Numbered from the stretch's first letter, positions 44,066 through 54,161 are shown. The stretch is 64,000 bases of DNA from Planctomycetota bacterium (GCA_021805985.1 JAJZDN010000015.1:1-64000); one strand, 5' to 3'. Notes: generated by a model not told the origin, from the letters alone. A program made the numbers and translations.

Positions 44066-45937
44066 ATGACACAAACGTTGAGCGCTTCGGGTAAAACTTC
44101 CATGGATAGCTTGAAATCACTAGCTACACAGCTTCGAATTGATTCAATTCGTTGCACCACCGCCGCGGGGTCGGGCCATCCGACATCTTCCATGTCCGCC
44201 GCCGATCTTATGGCTGTGCTGATGGTCGAGCATTTGCGTTATGACTGGAACAATCCGCATGCCCCGAACAATGACCGATTAATTTTTTCCAAGGGCCACG
44301 CCTGTCCGCTGCTGTATTCCATGTACAAAGCGGCGGGGGTGGTAAGCGATGCTGAATTGCTGCGCTTGCGGAAAATCGACAGCAAATTACAGGGGCATCC
44401 GAACCCGCATGTCCTTAAATGGGTCGATGTCGCCACCGGGTCCCTGGGGCAGGGAATCGGCAATGGTGTGGGTATGGCGCTTAATGGAAAATATGTAGAT
44501 AAGTTGCCATATCGCGTGTGGGTGCTCCTGGGCGACAGCGAAATGGCCGAAGGTTCCGTGTGGGAGGCGTTTGATAAGGCGTCTTACTATAAGCTCAATA
44601 ATCTCATTGCAATCTTGGATATGAATCGCCTGGGGCAGCGCGGCGAAACAGATTTGGGTTGGAACGGCCCGGAATATGCCGCCCGGGCGCGAGCCTTTGG
44701 CTGGCACGCTATTGAACTTAATGGCCATGACCTGCCCTCCATTCAGGCAGCGTATCACGAAGCGCTTTCGCAAACCGATAAGCCAACCTGCCTGATCGCC
44801 CGGACGGAAAAAGGCGGGGGCGTTTCTTTCCTGGCCAATAAAGAGGGCTGGCACGGCAAGGCATTGTCAGTAGATGAAGAAAAGAAAGCCCTGGCGGAAT
44901 TAGGCCAGAGCACTAACCTGATATTCAACGTGGCCAAGCCGGAAGATAAAAAGCCCGCACGCGATGGTGAATCATTGCCTTTGAAATTACCTGCGTACCC
45001 CTTAGGCTCAAAAGAAGCGGCACGCAAAGCCTATGGCGACGCCCTTGTGGCAATCGGCGCTCATGATCTGGACATGATTGTGCTGGATGCGGAAGTATCC
45101 AATTCCACCCATGCGGATGAATTTAAAAAAGCTCACCCGCACCGGTTCTTTGAAATGTTTATTTCAGAACAAGTTATGGTATCGGTGGCCACGGGTTTTG
45201 GCGTGCTGGGCAAAAAGGCGTTCGCCTCCACATTTGCTGCATTTTTCACCCGGGCTTACGACCAAATCCGCATGGCCGCTATTTCCAATGCGACGATCCG
45301 ACTTGTGGGTTCTCATGCGGGTGTGAGTATCGGGCAGGATGGCCCATCCCAAATGGCGCTGGAAGATATTGCCATGATGCGGGCCGTGTTTGAAAGCACT
45401 GTGCTCTACCCCAGTGATGCCAATCAGACGGCAAAACTCACCGCCCTGATGTGCAAACAGCCCGGCATTTCCTACATGCGTACCACGCGGGAAAAATTGC
45501 CGATCATTTATGCTCCGGATGAGGAATTCAAAATCGGCGGCAGCCGGGTCGTGCGAAAATCCTCGCAGGACAAACTCACCATTGTTGCCGCCGGAATTAC
45601 GTTGCACGAATCCATCAAAGCCTGTGACGCATTAGCCAAAGAAGGTATCAATGCACGGCTTATTGATCTCTATTCGGTCAAGCCCGTGGATGTGCAAACG
45701 CTGCACCAGGCCGCCGATGAAGCTGGTAACAAAATTATCGTTGTGGAAGACCATTGGATCGAAGGTGGACTGGGAGATGCTGTACTGGAGGCCTTTGCCC
45801 AGTCACGCGCATCGCACCCCACGGTGGTGAAACTTGCGGTGCGGCACATGCCCGGATCAGGTACGCCGACCGAGTTACTGGCCGCCGCCGGCATCGACGC
45901 CGCCGCCATCATCACCGCCGCCCGGAAGCTCGTGTGA
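44066..45937 (+). CDS. tkt: transketolase, animal-like short form
   Basis: A 623-aa ThDP enzyme moving C2 units between sugar phosphates in the pentose phosphate pathway. It shows TTAAGSGHPTSSMSAADLMA, FSKGHACPLLYSMYKAAG, VATGSLGQGIGNGVGMA, the ThDP motif GDSEMAEGSVWEAF...LDMN, the pyrimidine domain FISEQVMVSVATGFGVLG and GSHAGVSIGQDGPSQMALED. Length and wording (HPNPH...WVDVATGSLGQG, AILDMNRLGQ) are nearer to the 620-residue animal type than to the 660-residue E. coli type. The ThDP motif reads G-D-S rather than the textbook G-D-G. GAGGAT precedes the ATG. Confidence 0.95.
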   Translation: MTQTLSASGKTSMDSLKSLATQLRIDSIRCTTAAGSGHPTSSMSAADLMAVLMVEHLRYDWNNPHAPNNDRLIFSKGHACPLLYSMYKAAGVVSDAELLRLRKIDSKLQGHPNPHVLKWVDVATGSLGQGIGNGVGMALNGKYVDKLPYRVWVLLGDSEMAEGSVWEAFDKASYYKLNNLIAILDMNRLGQRGETDLGWNGPEYAARARAFGWHAIELNGHDLPSIQAAYHEALSQTDKPTCLIARTEKGGGVSFLANKEGWHGKALSVDEEKKALAELGQSTNLIFNVAKPEDKKPARDGESLPLKLPAYPLGSKEAARKAYGDALVAIGAHDLDMIVLDAEVSNSTHADEFKKAHPHRFFEMFISEQVMVSVATGFGVLGKKAFASTFAAFFTRAYDQIRMAAISNATIRLVGSHAGVSIGQDGPSQMALEDIAMMRAVFESTVLYPSDANQTAKLTALMCKQPGISYMRTTREKLPIIYAPDEEFKIGGSRVVRKSSQDKLTIVAAGITLHESIKACDALAKEGINARLIDLYSVKPVDVQTLHQAADEAGNKIIVVEDHWIEGGLGDAVLEAFAQSRASHPTVVKLAVRHMPGSGTPTELLAAAGIDAAAIITAARKLV

Positions 45938-45985
45938 TAAGCGCAGTGGAGCGTGATATAAGTCCAAGGGCGCCCGTACTTTGAT

Positions 45986-47732
45986 TCAATGCTCAACTAA
46001 TTTCTGTGCGTACCGGTTGGGATTGGTCACATGGTTGCCGTTAACAGCAACCGCACGGGAATTCTTAATGACAATGGAAGGATGCGGTTTTTCACTGGGA
46101 AAAGCGCTCTGCTTTGGGCCAGTCATCGCGTTGTTGTCAATCGAGCATTTTTCCGCCCATTGCATAAATATATCCCCGGCATAATTGGACACAAAACGGT
46201 TATTCCGAATGGTGATGTCCGCGTTGCCAATGGCCCCGTCCCCATGCACATAAACCGCCGTGAAGTATCCTCCCACGCCTGCTTTGCCGTCACGAATGAG
46301 CTTGTTATTTTCCACCATCACATGATGGCAGTAACCGGCTTCCCGCCACCACGCTTCAGGCCCGATAGAAATGCCGGCCATGCCGCAGCCCCGCACAACG
46401 TTGCCCAGCACCAGGCCGTCGGAGCCTTTCAGCAACATGCCACGCGAGCGTGTATCGCCAAGGCGGCAATCCAGAATTTTATATCCTGATCCACAACGCA
46501 GGGGGTTGGTTACATAAGAGCCAACCGGCACGCCGAGGTTTTTCGCCAGCGTTACCGTGCTTAGCGCACTACCGATGGCAAGGGGCCTAGCCTTCCGCCC
46601 GGCACGAGCTTTGGCAGTGACGGTGTTATACCGCTTGGCTTGTGCGGCAGTGGTGATCCTGAAACGGTGAATCGCCAGAATTTTAGTGGTCGCAAAAAAG
46701 CCCTGTTGACTGGCAATCTGAATCGGTTGTCCAACCCGAAGGTAAGCACTGCGATTGTCCTTTACCGTGATGGTATGGCCCGTCGCCCCAACCACCGCCT
46801 GAAATTCTCCGTGAATCGCAATACAGTCATCCAGAAATACTCCGTGCATCACACAGTCTTCAATGTCCGGGCCGGGATAGGCGTTCACGCAATGAAAGCC
46901 GTCAGCCTGATTAGTTACCACGGGCGCAGCCGAAGCTCCAGGCGGCCTTGGGGCCTAAGACCCATCGGCAGGCAATAAGGCGGTTCGCCCCGCCGGCGTT
47001 TTCAAAAATAGGGGCAAAGCCGTTGCGCATCATGGTAATGTCTTTGAGCGTACAATGACGGCTGTTATCCAACCGGACTTTTTGAAAAGCGTTTCCGTAG
47101 CGTGCCACCAGGTAATCGCCTATTTTGAATTCCGGATGCGGAATACGGAAGGTCAGCCGGAAAGCGCGAGGGCCGGCTGCAATAACCGTGGCGGCCCAGA
47201 TATCACCGCTGCCAACGCGCAGGTGCCGCGTTCGGCCGTTGACCACATCGAACCCACGCGGAAAAGTCTTCGCCTTTATTTTCGGAACTGGGTAGCCCGC
47301 GTCTGGCCGCCACACACAATAGTAGCCACCGGATCTATCTTTTCCGGCGCAGATCACACGGCCTTGGTAGAACGTAACCTGAGTTTGGGAAATCACGGGA
47401 CCTTCGATGCGGACGTTTCGGCAATGCGCCAACTCAAAACAGGTGCCGGCATTTTTAACCCGCATAACCAGCGTAACGTGATAGGCACTTATTGTGGCAT
47501 TTTTCCAGCCATCAAGATTAAACGTAGGCCGGCCAATCGCCGGAAGGTGATAAATTCCGGGATTTATAATAATCGTCCGCGCCCCATTATGATATGCTTT
47601 TTGCACTTGCCTGCCCAAAGCGGCCGCGTCATGCGGATTTCCAACATGCACGGCATGAACCTCTTGCGCAGAGGCGGATGCCGGAGCGAAAAACAGCATC
47701 AGAAGCAACGCCATTACAGAATATGATTTCAT
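45986..47732 (-). pseudogene. exported right-handed beta-helix protein split by a frameshift
   Basis: Two minus-strand frames form one gene. The first (47732 to 46911) starts with a signal peptide (MKSYSVMALLLMLFFAPASA) and ends GPKAAWSFGCARGN-stop; the second continues ADGFHCVNAYPGPDIEDCVM, DDCIAIHG and parallel beta-helix repeats (ITIRNNRFVSNYAGDIFMQW, IVIKNSRAVAVNGNHVT). Near 46944-46947 the DNA has GGCC; removing one G gives GPKPPGASAAPVVTNQADGF, the wording of intact beta-helix homologues. So one extra base breaks a protein of about 580 aa, probably a polysaccharide lyase or hydrolase. GGAG lies seven bases before ATG 47732. A sequencing error would give the same picture. Confidence 0.78.
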
Positions 47733-47878
47733 AGGGTTTCTCCTGTCCATGCAGGAATCACCGCGGTCCGCCGTCAACGTTTCACCATGCGTCATGAATG
47801 GTGTTTGCGAAGAAGCGCCATGATTCCCTTAACCCAAACCTTGGCCATGAGTTTATATCTGTACCTTGTCTCTGCCGG

Positions 47879-49021
47879 TTAATGATTGTGTGGCACGGGC
47901 ACGTAACGTCGCCCAAGTGTGGGGTGTGTGTGCACCCGGCCATGGGGTCCGATGATCAGTGGGTCTACACCCAGCAAGCCCCAATACTTCCGGAAGGCCT
48001 CTTCACGGTAACCGATCCAAGGGCGATCATTCGGGCCGTTAAACAGTGCGAGATGTCCACCCCAGAATACCGCCCCGCGCGGATCTTTCTTCCAGGGTCC
48101 CATGATGCGGCGGGCGTAGGCGCAGCCCGTCCAATAGCCATAAAGCTTTGGGTACTCGGGGTTCTTCCGGGCGTAAGGCTCGGCGTAGAAAAGATAGTAT
48201 TCACGGCCAATTTTAGTGGTCCATGGGCCTTCTACATAGGATGGCGAAACCGGTAAGCCGATGTCTTTATTACTGCTGGGAACCGCCAGGACACGCGGGC
48301 CGATAAAAGAAATCTTATGTTGCTTCATGCGGCTTAGATCAAGCTGTTGAATGTACATATTTCCTAATGGAAATATATCATAAATTTTCCCGTCGTTATC
48401 CTGAAACAGATCACTGTCGCAACCCGAACCACCGGGTAAAAGCGAGGTGTGTCGGTAGGGACCGGTGACTTTGCTGGCCACACCGACATAGGTCCAATAT
48501 CCGAACCGATCTCCCGGATTGTATTTCTTGGAAATCCAGTTGGACGCACCAAAAATAATATAAAACTTCCCGTTGATCTGATGGATTTCCGGTGCCCAGA
48601 ATTGATTTTTATACGGGCAATCGGTCGGCAGCTTGGAAGACCTGTACAGCCACGGCCCGGGCGTCCAGTGGATTAAATCTTTGGAGGAATAAATACGGAT
48701 GCCCGGCGAACTGTTCTGATCGGGCTTGGACAGATTTCGTGCGGTCCAATTGCCAAAAGGGTACATCGTGAAAACCAGATAGTAGGTATTTTTAACCCTT
48801 ATAATGCAGGGATCGCGCAGGGTATTATCGCCGTTGATGCCCGTTTTCCCCAACGGATATATCGGATTTTGATAGTTGAATGCTTTTTGTCCCGGGAAAA
48901 TCTGATTGGGTTCATTGGCCCGTGTGACGTTCCGCGCTGTGGCCCGTTGGTGGCCTGCCAACACCGCTGACAACAGCACCATAGCCAATGCGGCGGAGGC
49001 TAAATAGTTTGTATGTTTCAT
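47879..49021 (-). CDS. exported glycoside hydrolase family 43-like protein
   Basis: A 380-aa five-bladed propeller hydrolase with a signal peptide (NYLASAALAMVLLSAVLAGH). The blades carry LRDPCIIRVKNTYYLVFTMY (general-base Asp in blade 1), QFWAPEIHQINGKFYIIFGA, DSDLFQDNDGKIYDIF (pKa-modulating Asp) and YVEGPWTTKIGREYYLFYAE (general-acid Glu), which is the GH43 pattern for arabinan or xylan side chains. The exact substrate is not deducible. ATG 49021 has GGAGAA before it. It neighbours the beta-helix gene and a LacI remnant, so this was a small polysaccharide-use cluster. Confidence 0.85.
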   Translation of the reverse strand: MKHTNYLASAALAMVLLSAVLAGHQRATARNVTRANEPNQIFPGQKAFNYQNPIYPLGKTGINGDNTLRDPCIIRVKNTYYLVFTMYPFGNWTARNLSKPDQNSSPGIRIYSSKDLIHWTPGPWLYRSSKLPTDCPYKNQFWAPEIHQINGKFYIIFGASNWISKKYNPGDRFGYWTYVGVASKVTGPYRHTSLLPGGSGCDSDLFQDNDGKIYDIFPLGNMYIQQLDLSRMKQHKISFIGPRVLAVPSSNKDIGLPVSPSYVEGPWTTKIGREYYLFYAEPYARKNPEYPKLYGYWTGCAYARRIMGPWKKDPRGAVFWGGHLALFNGPNDRPWIGYREEAFRKYWGLLGVDPLIIGPHGRVHTHPTLGRRYVPVPHNH

Positions 49022-49087
49022 GGCACGTTTCTCCGGGTACCCAAGGGCGGACAAATTACGCAAAGGTTTTGGATGAAGGCAACCCGG

Positions 49088-49278
49088 TTACCCGGTTCGA
49101 GGCGCGGGTCCGGTGCTATGTCCGATGATTAATCGCGTATTGAGCATGGAATATACCGGCGGAATATCTTTATGGATAATTCGTTCGATCACGCGTTCAA
49201 CAGCCACTTTGCCCATGGCCTCAAAGGGGCCGTCAATAGTAGTAAGTTTCGGCAATCTGGCTGGGGGGTCAATCGACT
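49088..49278 (-). pseudogene. LacI-family regulator, C-terminal stump
   Basis: The minus strand reads ARLPKLTTIDGPFEAMGKVA, then VERVIERIIHKDIPPVYSML and TRLIIGHSTGPAPRTG before a stop at 49088. This is the last 55 or so residues of a LacI/PurR-type regulator (P-x-L-T-T-I-D-x-P-F-x-x-M-G ... R-L-x-x-x-x-S-T-G-P). The frame is stopped upstream at about 49279 and nothing of the DNA-binding or sugar domain remains; the glycosyltransferase gene ends 12 bp away. It lies directly upstream of the GH43 gene, which it probably once regulated. Confidence 0.72.
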
Positions 49279-49289
49279 GGGGTAATCAA

Positions 49290-50405
49290 TTACGGTGGAT
49301 GTTGGTTTTGCGACTGCTGATGCCGCAGGCCGCGCAGATCGTGGCGCAGAACTTTGCGCATAACGTATCGGGTAATCAGCATAGCGGCTAGCGCGCAAAG
49401 CACCGATTGAAAACGCCTCGTATGTGCTCGAGCGAACTGGCCGCACAGCAGGCCGGCGACCAACTCGACAGTACTTATAAAGGTAAACTCCAAGTGGGGG
49501 TGGCGCATGGAAATATCGGTTTTCTGCGTGCGAACATAACGAATAAAAAACAGCAGGGTTACGGCAATCATCGCCAATAACCCAAGCGTTAACGCCGGCA
49601 GGAATGCTGCCCCTGCGGCAGAGACTGCATAATAAAGCCCAACACAAGCCACGGACCCGCAGGCGGCCGCAATCAGGAATTTTATACGCGGCGCAGCTTT
49701 CGGGAACTGGAAGTCATAAAGCCGCGATAAGTGTTCGAGATATCTGAACTGCTCCTTAAGTGTTAATTTACTTTCACCGTGCAATCGGTTGCGAAACACA
49801 ATGGGAACTTCTACCACCTTTGTGACATGGCATTTGACGATAAGTTCCAGACCAATTTTGTAACCGATGGGATTGAGTTCGTCGGCGGCAAGATACAGGC
49901 GGCGGGGCAGGGCGAAAAAGCCCGCCATGGGGTCTCGCACGGATTTCGTAAAGGGCCGGCTTAACAGCGTCGCCACAGCACTATTAATCCATCGGAAGCG
50001 TCCCCAGTCCTCGGTTTTTCCGCCGGCAACATAGCGTGAGCCGATGGTGAATTCAGCCTTATCTTGCAGCAGCGGCTCAATCAGTGCCGGGATAGATTCC
50101 GGCGGGTGGCTTAAGTCGGCATCCATCACCAGCAGATAATCATATTGCGCCATGGCCAGGCCGGCGAGAACGGCCGATGATAATCCACGGTCGGTATCAC
50201 GAATCCGATAGCGCAACTGCGGCCATTGGAGGGATAATTGCGCCAGAAGCTCGCGTGTTCCATCGGGTGAATTATCATCGATAACGATAATTTCCCAGTT
50301 CCAGCCCCGGTCGGACAGAGCGGCAGCGGCCTGGGGAATAAGACGGGGCAGATTTTCCACTTCGCGGTAGGTGGGGACAATGATGCTCACGCCAGGTTCC
50401 GGCAT
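49290..50405 (-). CDS. dolichol-phosphate-mannose-synthase-like glycosyltransferase with GtrA domain
   Basis: A 371-aa protein. The N-terminal GT2 domain (VSIIVPTYREVENLPRLIPQ, VIDDNSPDGT, LVMDADLSHPPE with D-A-D, VRDPMAGFFALPRRLY) resembles bacterial polyprenol-phosphate mannosyltransferases. The C-terminal 130 residues have about four hydrophobic helices, as in GtrA/DPMS fusions, placing it at the membrane. It probably loads mannose or glucose on polyprenyl phosphate for envelope glycans. Downstream of ptsI by 62 bp on the same strand. Its last codons abut the LacI stump. Confidence 0.88.
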   Translation of the reverse strand: MPEPGVSIIVPTYREVENLPRLIPQAAAALSDRGWNWEIIVIDDNSPDGTRELLAQLSLQWPQLRYRIRDTDRGLSSAVLAGLAMAQYDYLLVMDADLSHPPESIPALIEPLLQDKAEFTIGSRYVAGGKTEDWGRFRWINSAVATLLSRPFTKSVRDPMAGFFALPRRLYLAADELNPIGYKIGLELIVKCHVTKVVEVPIVFRNRLHGESKLTLKEQFRYLEHLSRLYDFQFPKAAPRIKFLIAAACGSVACVGLYYAVSAAGAAFLPALTLGLLAMIAVTLLFFIRYVRTQKTDISMRHPHLEFTFISTVELVAGLLCGQFARAHTRRFQSVLCALAAMLITRYVMRKVLRHDLRGLRHQQSQNQHPP

Positions 50406-50467
50406 GTAAACTCCATGGGCTGCGGTGTTTTGCTAAGGACTGATTAATGATCCATCCAGCTCACTGC

Positions 50468-52213
50468 TTAATCGCGGAATAGATCGGGCAATACTTTCCG
50501 CGTTTCATCCCGCAGAAAATTCAAAATCTGTTGGGGTGTTTCAAAACTCAAAACCCGCCGGGCAACCCTTTGTGCATCGCGGGAATCAATACTGCGAATA
50601 ACCTGTTTAATTTGCGGGATATTGTGCGGCGTAATGGAAAAGTTGCGCAGCCCCAGCCCTACCAAGAGCAAGGTAAATTCTGGATCACCGCCCATTTCCC
50701 CGCACAAGCTGACGGTCGTTTCGCCGCGTTTGGCGGCGCGCATGACATTTTGAATCAGCTTGATTACCGCCGGATGAGCCGCAGTAAACAAAGAAGCGAC
50801 GCGCTGATTTCCCCGGTCCACCGCCAAGGTATACTGAATGAGATCATTGCTGCCGATGGAAAGGAAATCTGACTCATCAACATAACTATGAGGTAACAAA
50901 GCCGCCGAGGGAACCTCCACCATCATTCCCACGCGGATGTAACGGTTGTAGGCGATGGTATGTTCATCCAGATCGTCCATGACTTCGTTAAGCACAAATC
51001 TGGCCTGCCGCAGTTCCCGCGGCGTAGAAATCATAGGGAACATCACGGACACATCGCCCAGCACGCTCGCCCGCAGGATGGCGCGAAGCTGCGTTTTGAA
51101 CATTTCAATGTTCTGCAGGCATAGGCGGATGGAGCGGCATCCTAGAAACGGATTGGCTTCCGGGGCCTGCTCCAGGAATGGAGAATATTTATCGGCACCC
51201 AGGTCCAGCGTGCGGATGATAATAGGCCGCCCTCCCAATAGCCGGATCGTTTCCGCATAGGCCGCGTAATGATCATCTTCTGTGGGTTCCCGTTCCGCCG
51301 AAAGGTATAAAAATTCGGTACGGTACAACCCAATTCCCACGGCTCCTTTTTTCAGAGCGTTTTCGACCTCATGCGGAAATTCAATATTCCCCATGAGCTT
51401 GATTTCTACGCCGTCCAGCGTTTTAGCCGGCAAATTACGGATGCCTTCGAGCTTGGTTTCATAGCTCTGGACCCGCAATTCATATTTTTTATGCTCGGTG
51501 ATCGTGACTTCATCCGGGTCAATAATGACCACGCCGCTGTACCCATTGACCACCAGCAAATCGCCGGAGACGGTTTCGTGGGTGATATTTTCCAATCCCA
51601 CCACGGCGGGGATTCCCATGGAATTGGCGATAATGGCAGTGTGGCTGGTCTGACCGCCGGCTTCAATGGCAATTCCTTTAACGATCTTGCGATCCAGCGC
51701 GGCGGTCTGGGAAGGCGTTAAATCCTTGGCGACGATGATGAGGGGGCCGTCGGCATCGGTGAGGCGTATGCGGTCATGTCCGGCCAATTTATGCAGTAAC
51801 CGTCGTTCAATGTCGTAGATGTCTTTAATGCGTTCACGGAAGTACTTATCGGGATGTTCCAGGAAATGTTTTCCATATTCCCGCAGCGCCTTGTGTACGG
51901 TGTATTCGGCCGAGTATTGCTGCTCTTCAATACCTCCGATGAATGCTTTTAATAACTCGCGATCATTTAGCAGCCCCAGATGAAAGTAGAAAATCGCGCC
52001 GGTTTCTTTGCCCAGGTTGCGGGTGGTGGTATCACGTAATTCACGGATGTCATCACTGCTTAGGCTGATGGCGGTTTGCAGGCGTTGCTTTTCGGCCTCG
52101 GTCTCAGCCACCTGGATGGACCTGCGTCCAATATGAAGATGATCTTCCGTCAGAAGAAATGCCGGGCATATCACAACGCCCGAGGATACACCAATACCTT
52201 TGATTATTTCCAT
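50468..52213 (-). CDS. ptsI: phosphoenolpyruvate-protein phosphotransferase (enzyme I)
   Basis: Takes phosphate from PEP and passes it to HPr in the phosphotransferase system. The 581-aa protein has the swivelling domain with active-site His (GGQTSHTAIIANSMGIPAVV), IGLYRTEFLY, FLGCRSIRLCLQ, VMFPMIS, VGMMVEVPSAALL, FLSIGSNDLIQYTLAVDRGN and the Cys of CGEMGGDPEF. I set the ATG at 52213 because EI proteins begin with such a K-G-I-G-V-S-S-G strand; the frame extends 38 codons upstream without a ribosome site. No HPr or EII gene is nearby, so it may serve a regulatory PTS. Confidence 0.94.
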   Translation of the reverse strand: MEIIKGIGVSSGVVICPAFLLTEDHLHIGRRSIQVAETEAEKQRLQTAISLSSDDIRELRDTTTRNLGKETGAIFYFHLGLLNDRELLKAFIGGIEEQQYSAEYTVHKALREYGKHFLEHPDKYFRERIKDIYDIERRLLHKLAGHDRIRLTDADGPLIIVAKDLTPSQTAALDRKIVKGIAIEAGGQTSHTAIIANSMGIPAVVGLENITHETVSGDLLVVNGYSGVVIIDPDEVTITEHKKYELRVQSYETKLEGIRNLPAKTLDGVEIKLMGNIEFPHEVENALKKGAVGIGLYRTEFLYLSAEREPTEDDHYAAYAETIRLLGGRPIIIRTLDLGADKYSPFLEQAPEANPFLGCRSIRLCLQNIEMFKTQLRAILRASVLGDVSVMFPMISTPRELRQARFVLNEVMDDLDEHTIAYNRYIRVGMMVEVPSAALLPHSYVDESDFLSIGSNDLIQYTLAVDRGNQRVASLFTAAHPAVIKLIQNVMRAAKRGETTVSLCGEMGGDPEFTLLLVGLGLRNFSITPHNIPQIKQVIRSIDSRDAQRVARRVLSFETPQQILNFLRDETRKVLPDLFRD

Positions 52214-52454
52214 GACCTGCTTCACCGGCTGCGATGCCCGCCGCATCGATACATACCGATATCGGGCAGGGGGCGTCGGAGCAATGCAGCGTCGGTTAGA
52301 ACGCTGATAATGCCGCTGCCCAATCAAATCAGGCTTTCGCGGCTACAAACTCTGGTTAGTAGAATACCGGCATTTCCGGACTTTATCCAGTGATCAGGCC
52401 CCGGCACAATTTCTCCCGATATTCGCTAAATTCGCCGAATTTGACAATCTGCTG

Positions 52455-52482
52455 TTTGCAGGGCGGTCTGAACGTGTATAAT
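52455..52482 (+). promoter_or_regulatory. candidate purF promoter
   Basis: TTTGCA (52455-52460), 16 bp, then a perfect TATAAT (52477-52482), about 55 bp before the chosen purF start. Confidence 0.45.
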
Positions 52483-52536
52483 CAAATCTACATCGCACGT
52501 AGCGATGGTTGTACCCCGAAGTTGGAGATTCCTCTC

Positions 52537-54078
52537 ATGGGCGGTATTGAGTCGGATTCCCCAGAGTGTCTTGAAAAAAAAACCACAACATCTGTGTCCT
52601 TACCCTGCCTTCAACCGCAGTTAACATCCTTGGATGGCCTGCAGCAGGTGCTCGGCGATTATGAGAAGAAAGAGAAATGCGGCGTCTTTGGCGTAGCCGG
52701 TCCGCGCGATTCTGTGGAACGCTGCTATTACGGACTTTATGCCCTTCAACATCGCGGGCAGGAATCGGCTGGTATCGCTGCCACCGATGGCCAATATATC
52801 ACAGCCCACACGGGCCTGGGACTCGTAGCCGATGTATTTAATAAAGGTGTCCTGCGGGAACTCCACGGGATCGCCGCCATTGGCCACGTCCGTTATTCCA
52901 CCGCCGGATCCAATCGCAAATGCAATGCCCAGCCGCTCTTGGAAGAATACAGCGACGGGCAGGTGGCTGTTGCCCATAACGGCAATTTAATCAACGCCAC
53001 GCGCCTGCGCGCGGAATACCAGAAATACGGCCACATTTTTTATTCCACCAGCGACACCGAAATTGTCATTCACATGCTGGCCAAGCCCACCCATCAGGAA
53101 AAAAGTGATCCTTTAGCCCATGTCCTGCGGCATTTACAGGGTGCGTTCAGTTTTCTGTTCCTATTTAAAGACCGCATCGAAGCCTGCCGCGATCCGTGGG
53201 GTTTCCGCCCGCTGGTCATCGGTAAAACGCGTGACGGCTTTTACTGTGTCGCTTCGGAAACCTGTGCTCTGGCAAGCATTCAGGCTACTTTTATTCGTGA
53301 AGTTCAGCCCGGTGAAATAGTCACCATTGATATCAGCGGCTTGCATCTGACAAGCCGCTATTTTGTGGAAAAGCCGGAAACCCCCGCACATTGCGCCTTT
53401 GAACACGTGTATTTTGCCAGCCCCTCCAGTACGCTTTTCGGGGATACCGTCTTAACCGTGCGCCAGAAAATGGGCCGCCAACTGGCCATCGAAGCCCCGG
53501 TCGATGCGGATATTGTTATCCCGATTCCCGACAGCGGCCGCTCCGCTGCCCTGGGGTATAGCAAACAAAGCGGCATCGCCTTTGAAGAGGGCATCGTGCC
53601 CAATCGATACGTCGGTCGCTCCTTTATTCAGCCATCGCAGCAGATGCGTGATTTGGCTGTGCAGATGAAGTTAATCGTGATTCCCGAAGTGGTGCGTGGC
53701 AAACGCATTGTGGTGGTGGAGGATTCGATTGTCCGCGGTACGACTACCCGCGGCAAAATTCTGGCCCTCCGCCGCGCCGGTGCCAAAGAAATCCACATGC
53801 GCGTCAGTTGCCCGCCGATCCGCCACCCCTGTTTCTATGGCATTGATTTTCCCACGCCTACGGAATTAATCGCCAATGGCCGAACCGTCGATCAAATCCG
53901 CGATTTCATTGAAGTTGATTCCCTGCATTATCTGTCACTGGAGGGCATGTTATCCTGCCTTGGCCAACCGGAACAGAATTATTGCACCGCCTGCTGGTCC
54001 GGGCGATATCCCATTCCGGTTGACAACACCGTGAGCAAATTCGGCCTGGAACGCCACCAGATGAAAATGTTTGAATAG
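52537..54078 (+). CDS. purF: amidophosphoribosyltransferase
   Basis: Makes 5-phosphoribosylamine from PRPP and glutamine, the first step of purine synthesis. The 513-aa product has a propeptide of about 47 residues ending at the catalytic Cys (KEKCGVFGVAG), the glutaminase motifs YYGLYALQHRGQESAGIA and GHVRYSTAGSN, and the PRPP loop RIVVVEDSIVRGTTT. The C-terminal CPPIRHPCFYGIDFPTPTEL and a Cys in YCTACWSG suggest the Bacillus-type form with an Fe-S cluster; its four Cys ligands were not all traced. Start ATG 52537 has GGAG upstream; the open frame reaches back to 52390 but overlaps the promoter. Confidence 0.95.
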   Translation: MGGIESDSPECLEKKTTTSVSLPCLQPQLTSLDGLQQVLGDYEKKEKCGVFGVAGPRDSVERCYYGLYALQHRGQESAGIAATDGQYITAHTGLGLVADVFNKGVLRELHGIAAIGHVRYSTAGSNRKCNAQPLLEEYSDGQVAVAHNGNLINATRLRAEYQKYGHIFYSTSDTEIVIHMLAKPTHQEKSDPLAHVLRHLQGAFSFLFLFKDRIEACRDPWGFRPLVIGKTRDGFYCVASETCALASIQATFIREVQPGEIVTIDISGLHLTSRYFVEKPETPAHCAFEHVYFASPSSTLFGDTVLTVRQKMGRQLAIEAPVDADIVIPIPDSGRSAALGYSKQSGIAFEEGIVPNRYVGRSFIQPSQQMRDLAVQMKLIVIPEVVRGKRIVVVEDSIVRGTTTRGKILALRRAGAKEIHMRVSCPPIRHPCFYGIDFPTPTELIANGRTVDQIRDFIEVDSLHYLSLEGMLSCLGQPEQNYCTACWSGRYPIPVDNTVSKFGLERHQMKMFE

Positions 54079-54161
54079 GCGGATGGTTGTCACGCAATCG
54101 GGACGGCCATCGACCGGCCTGGTTAGAAGTCATCGAAGTGCGCGGAACAGAGGAGTTCGCC

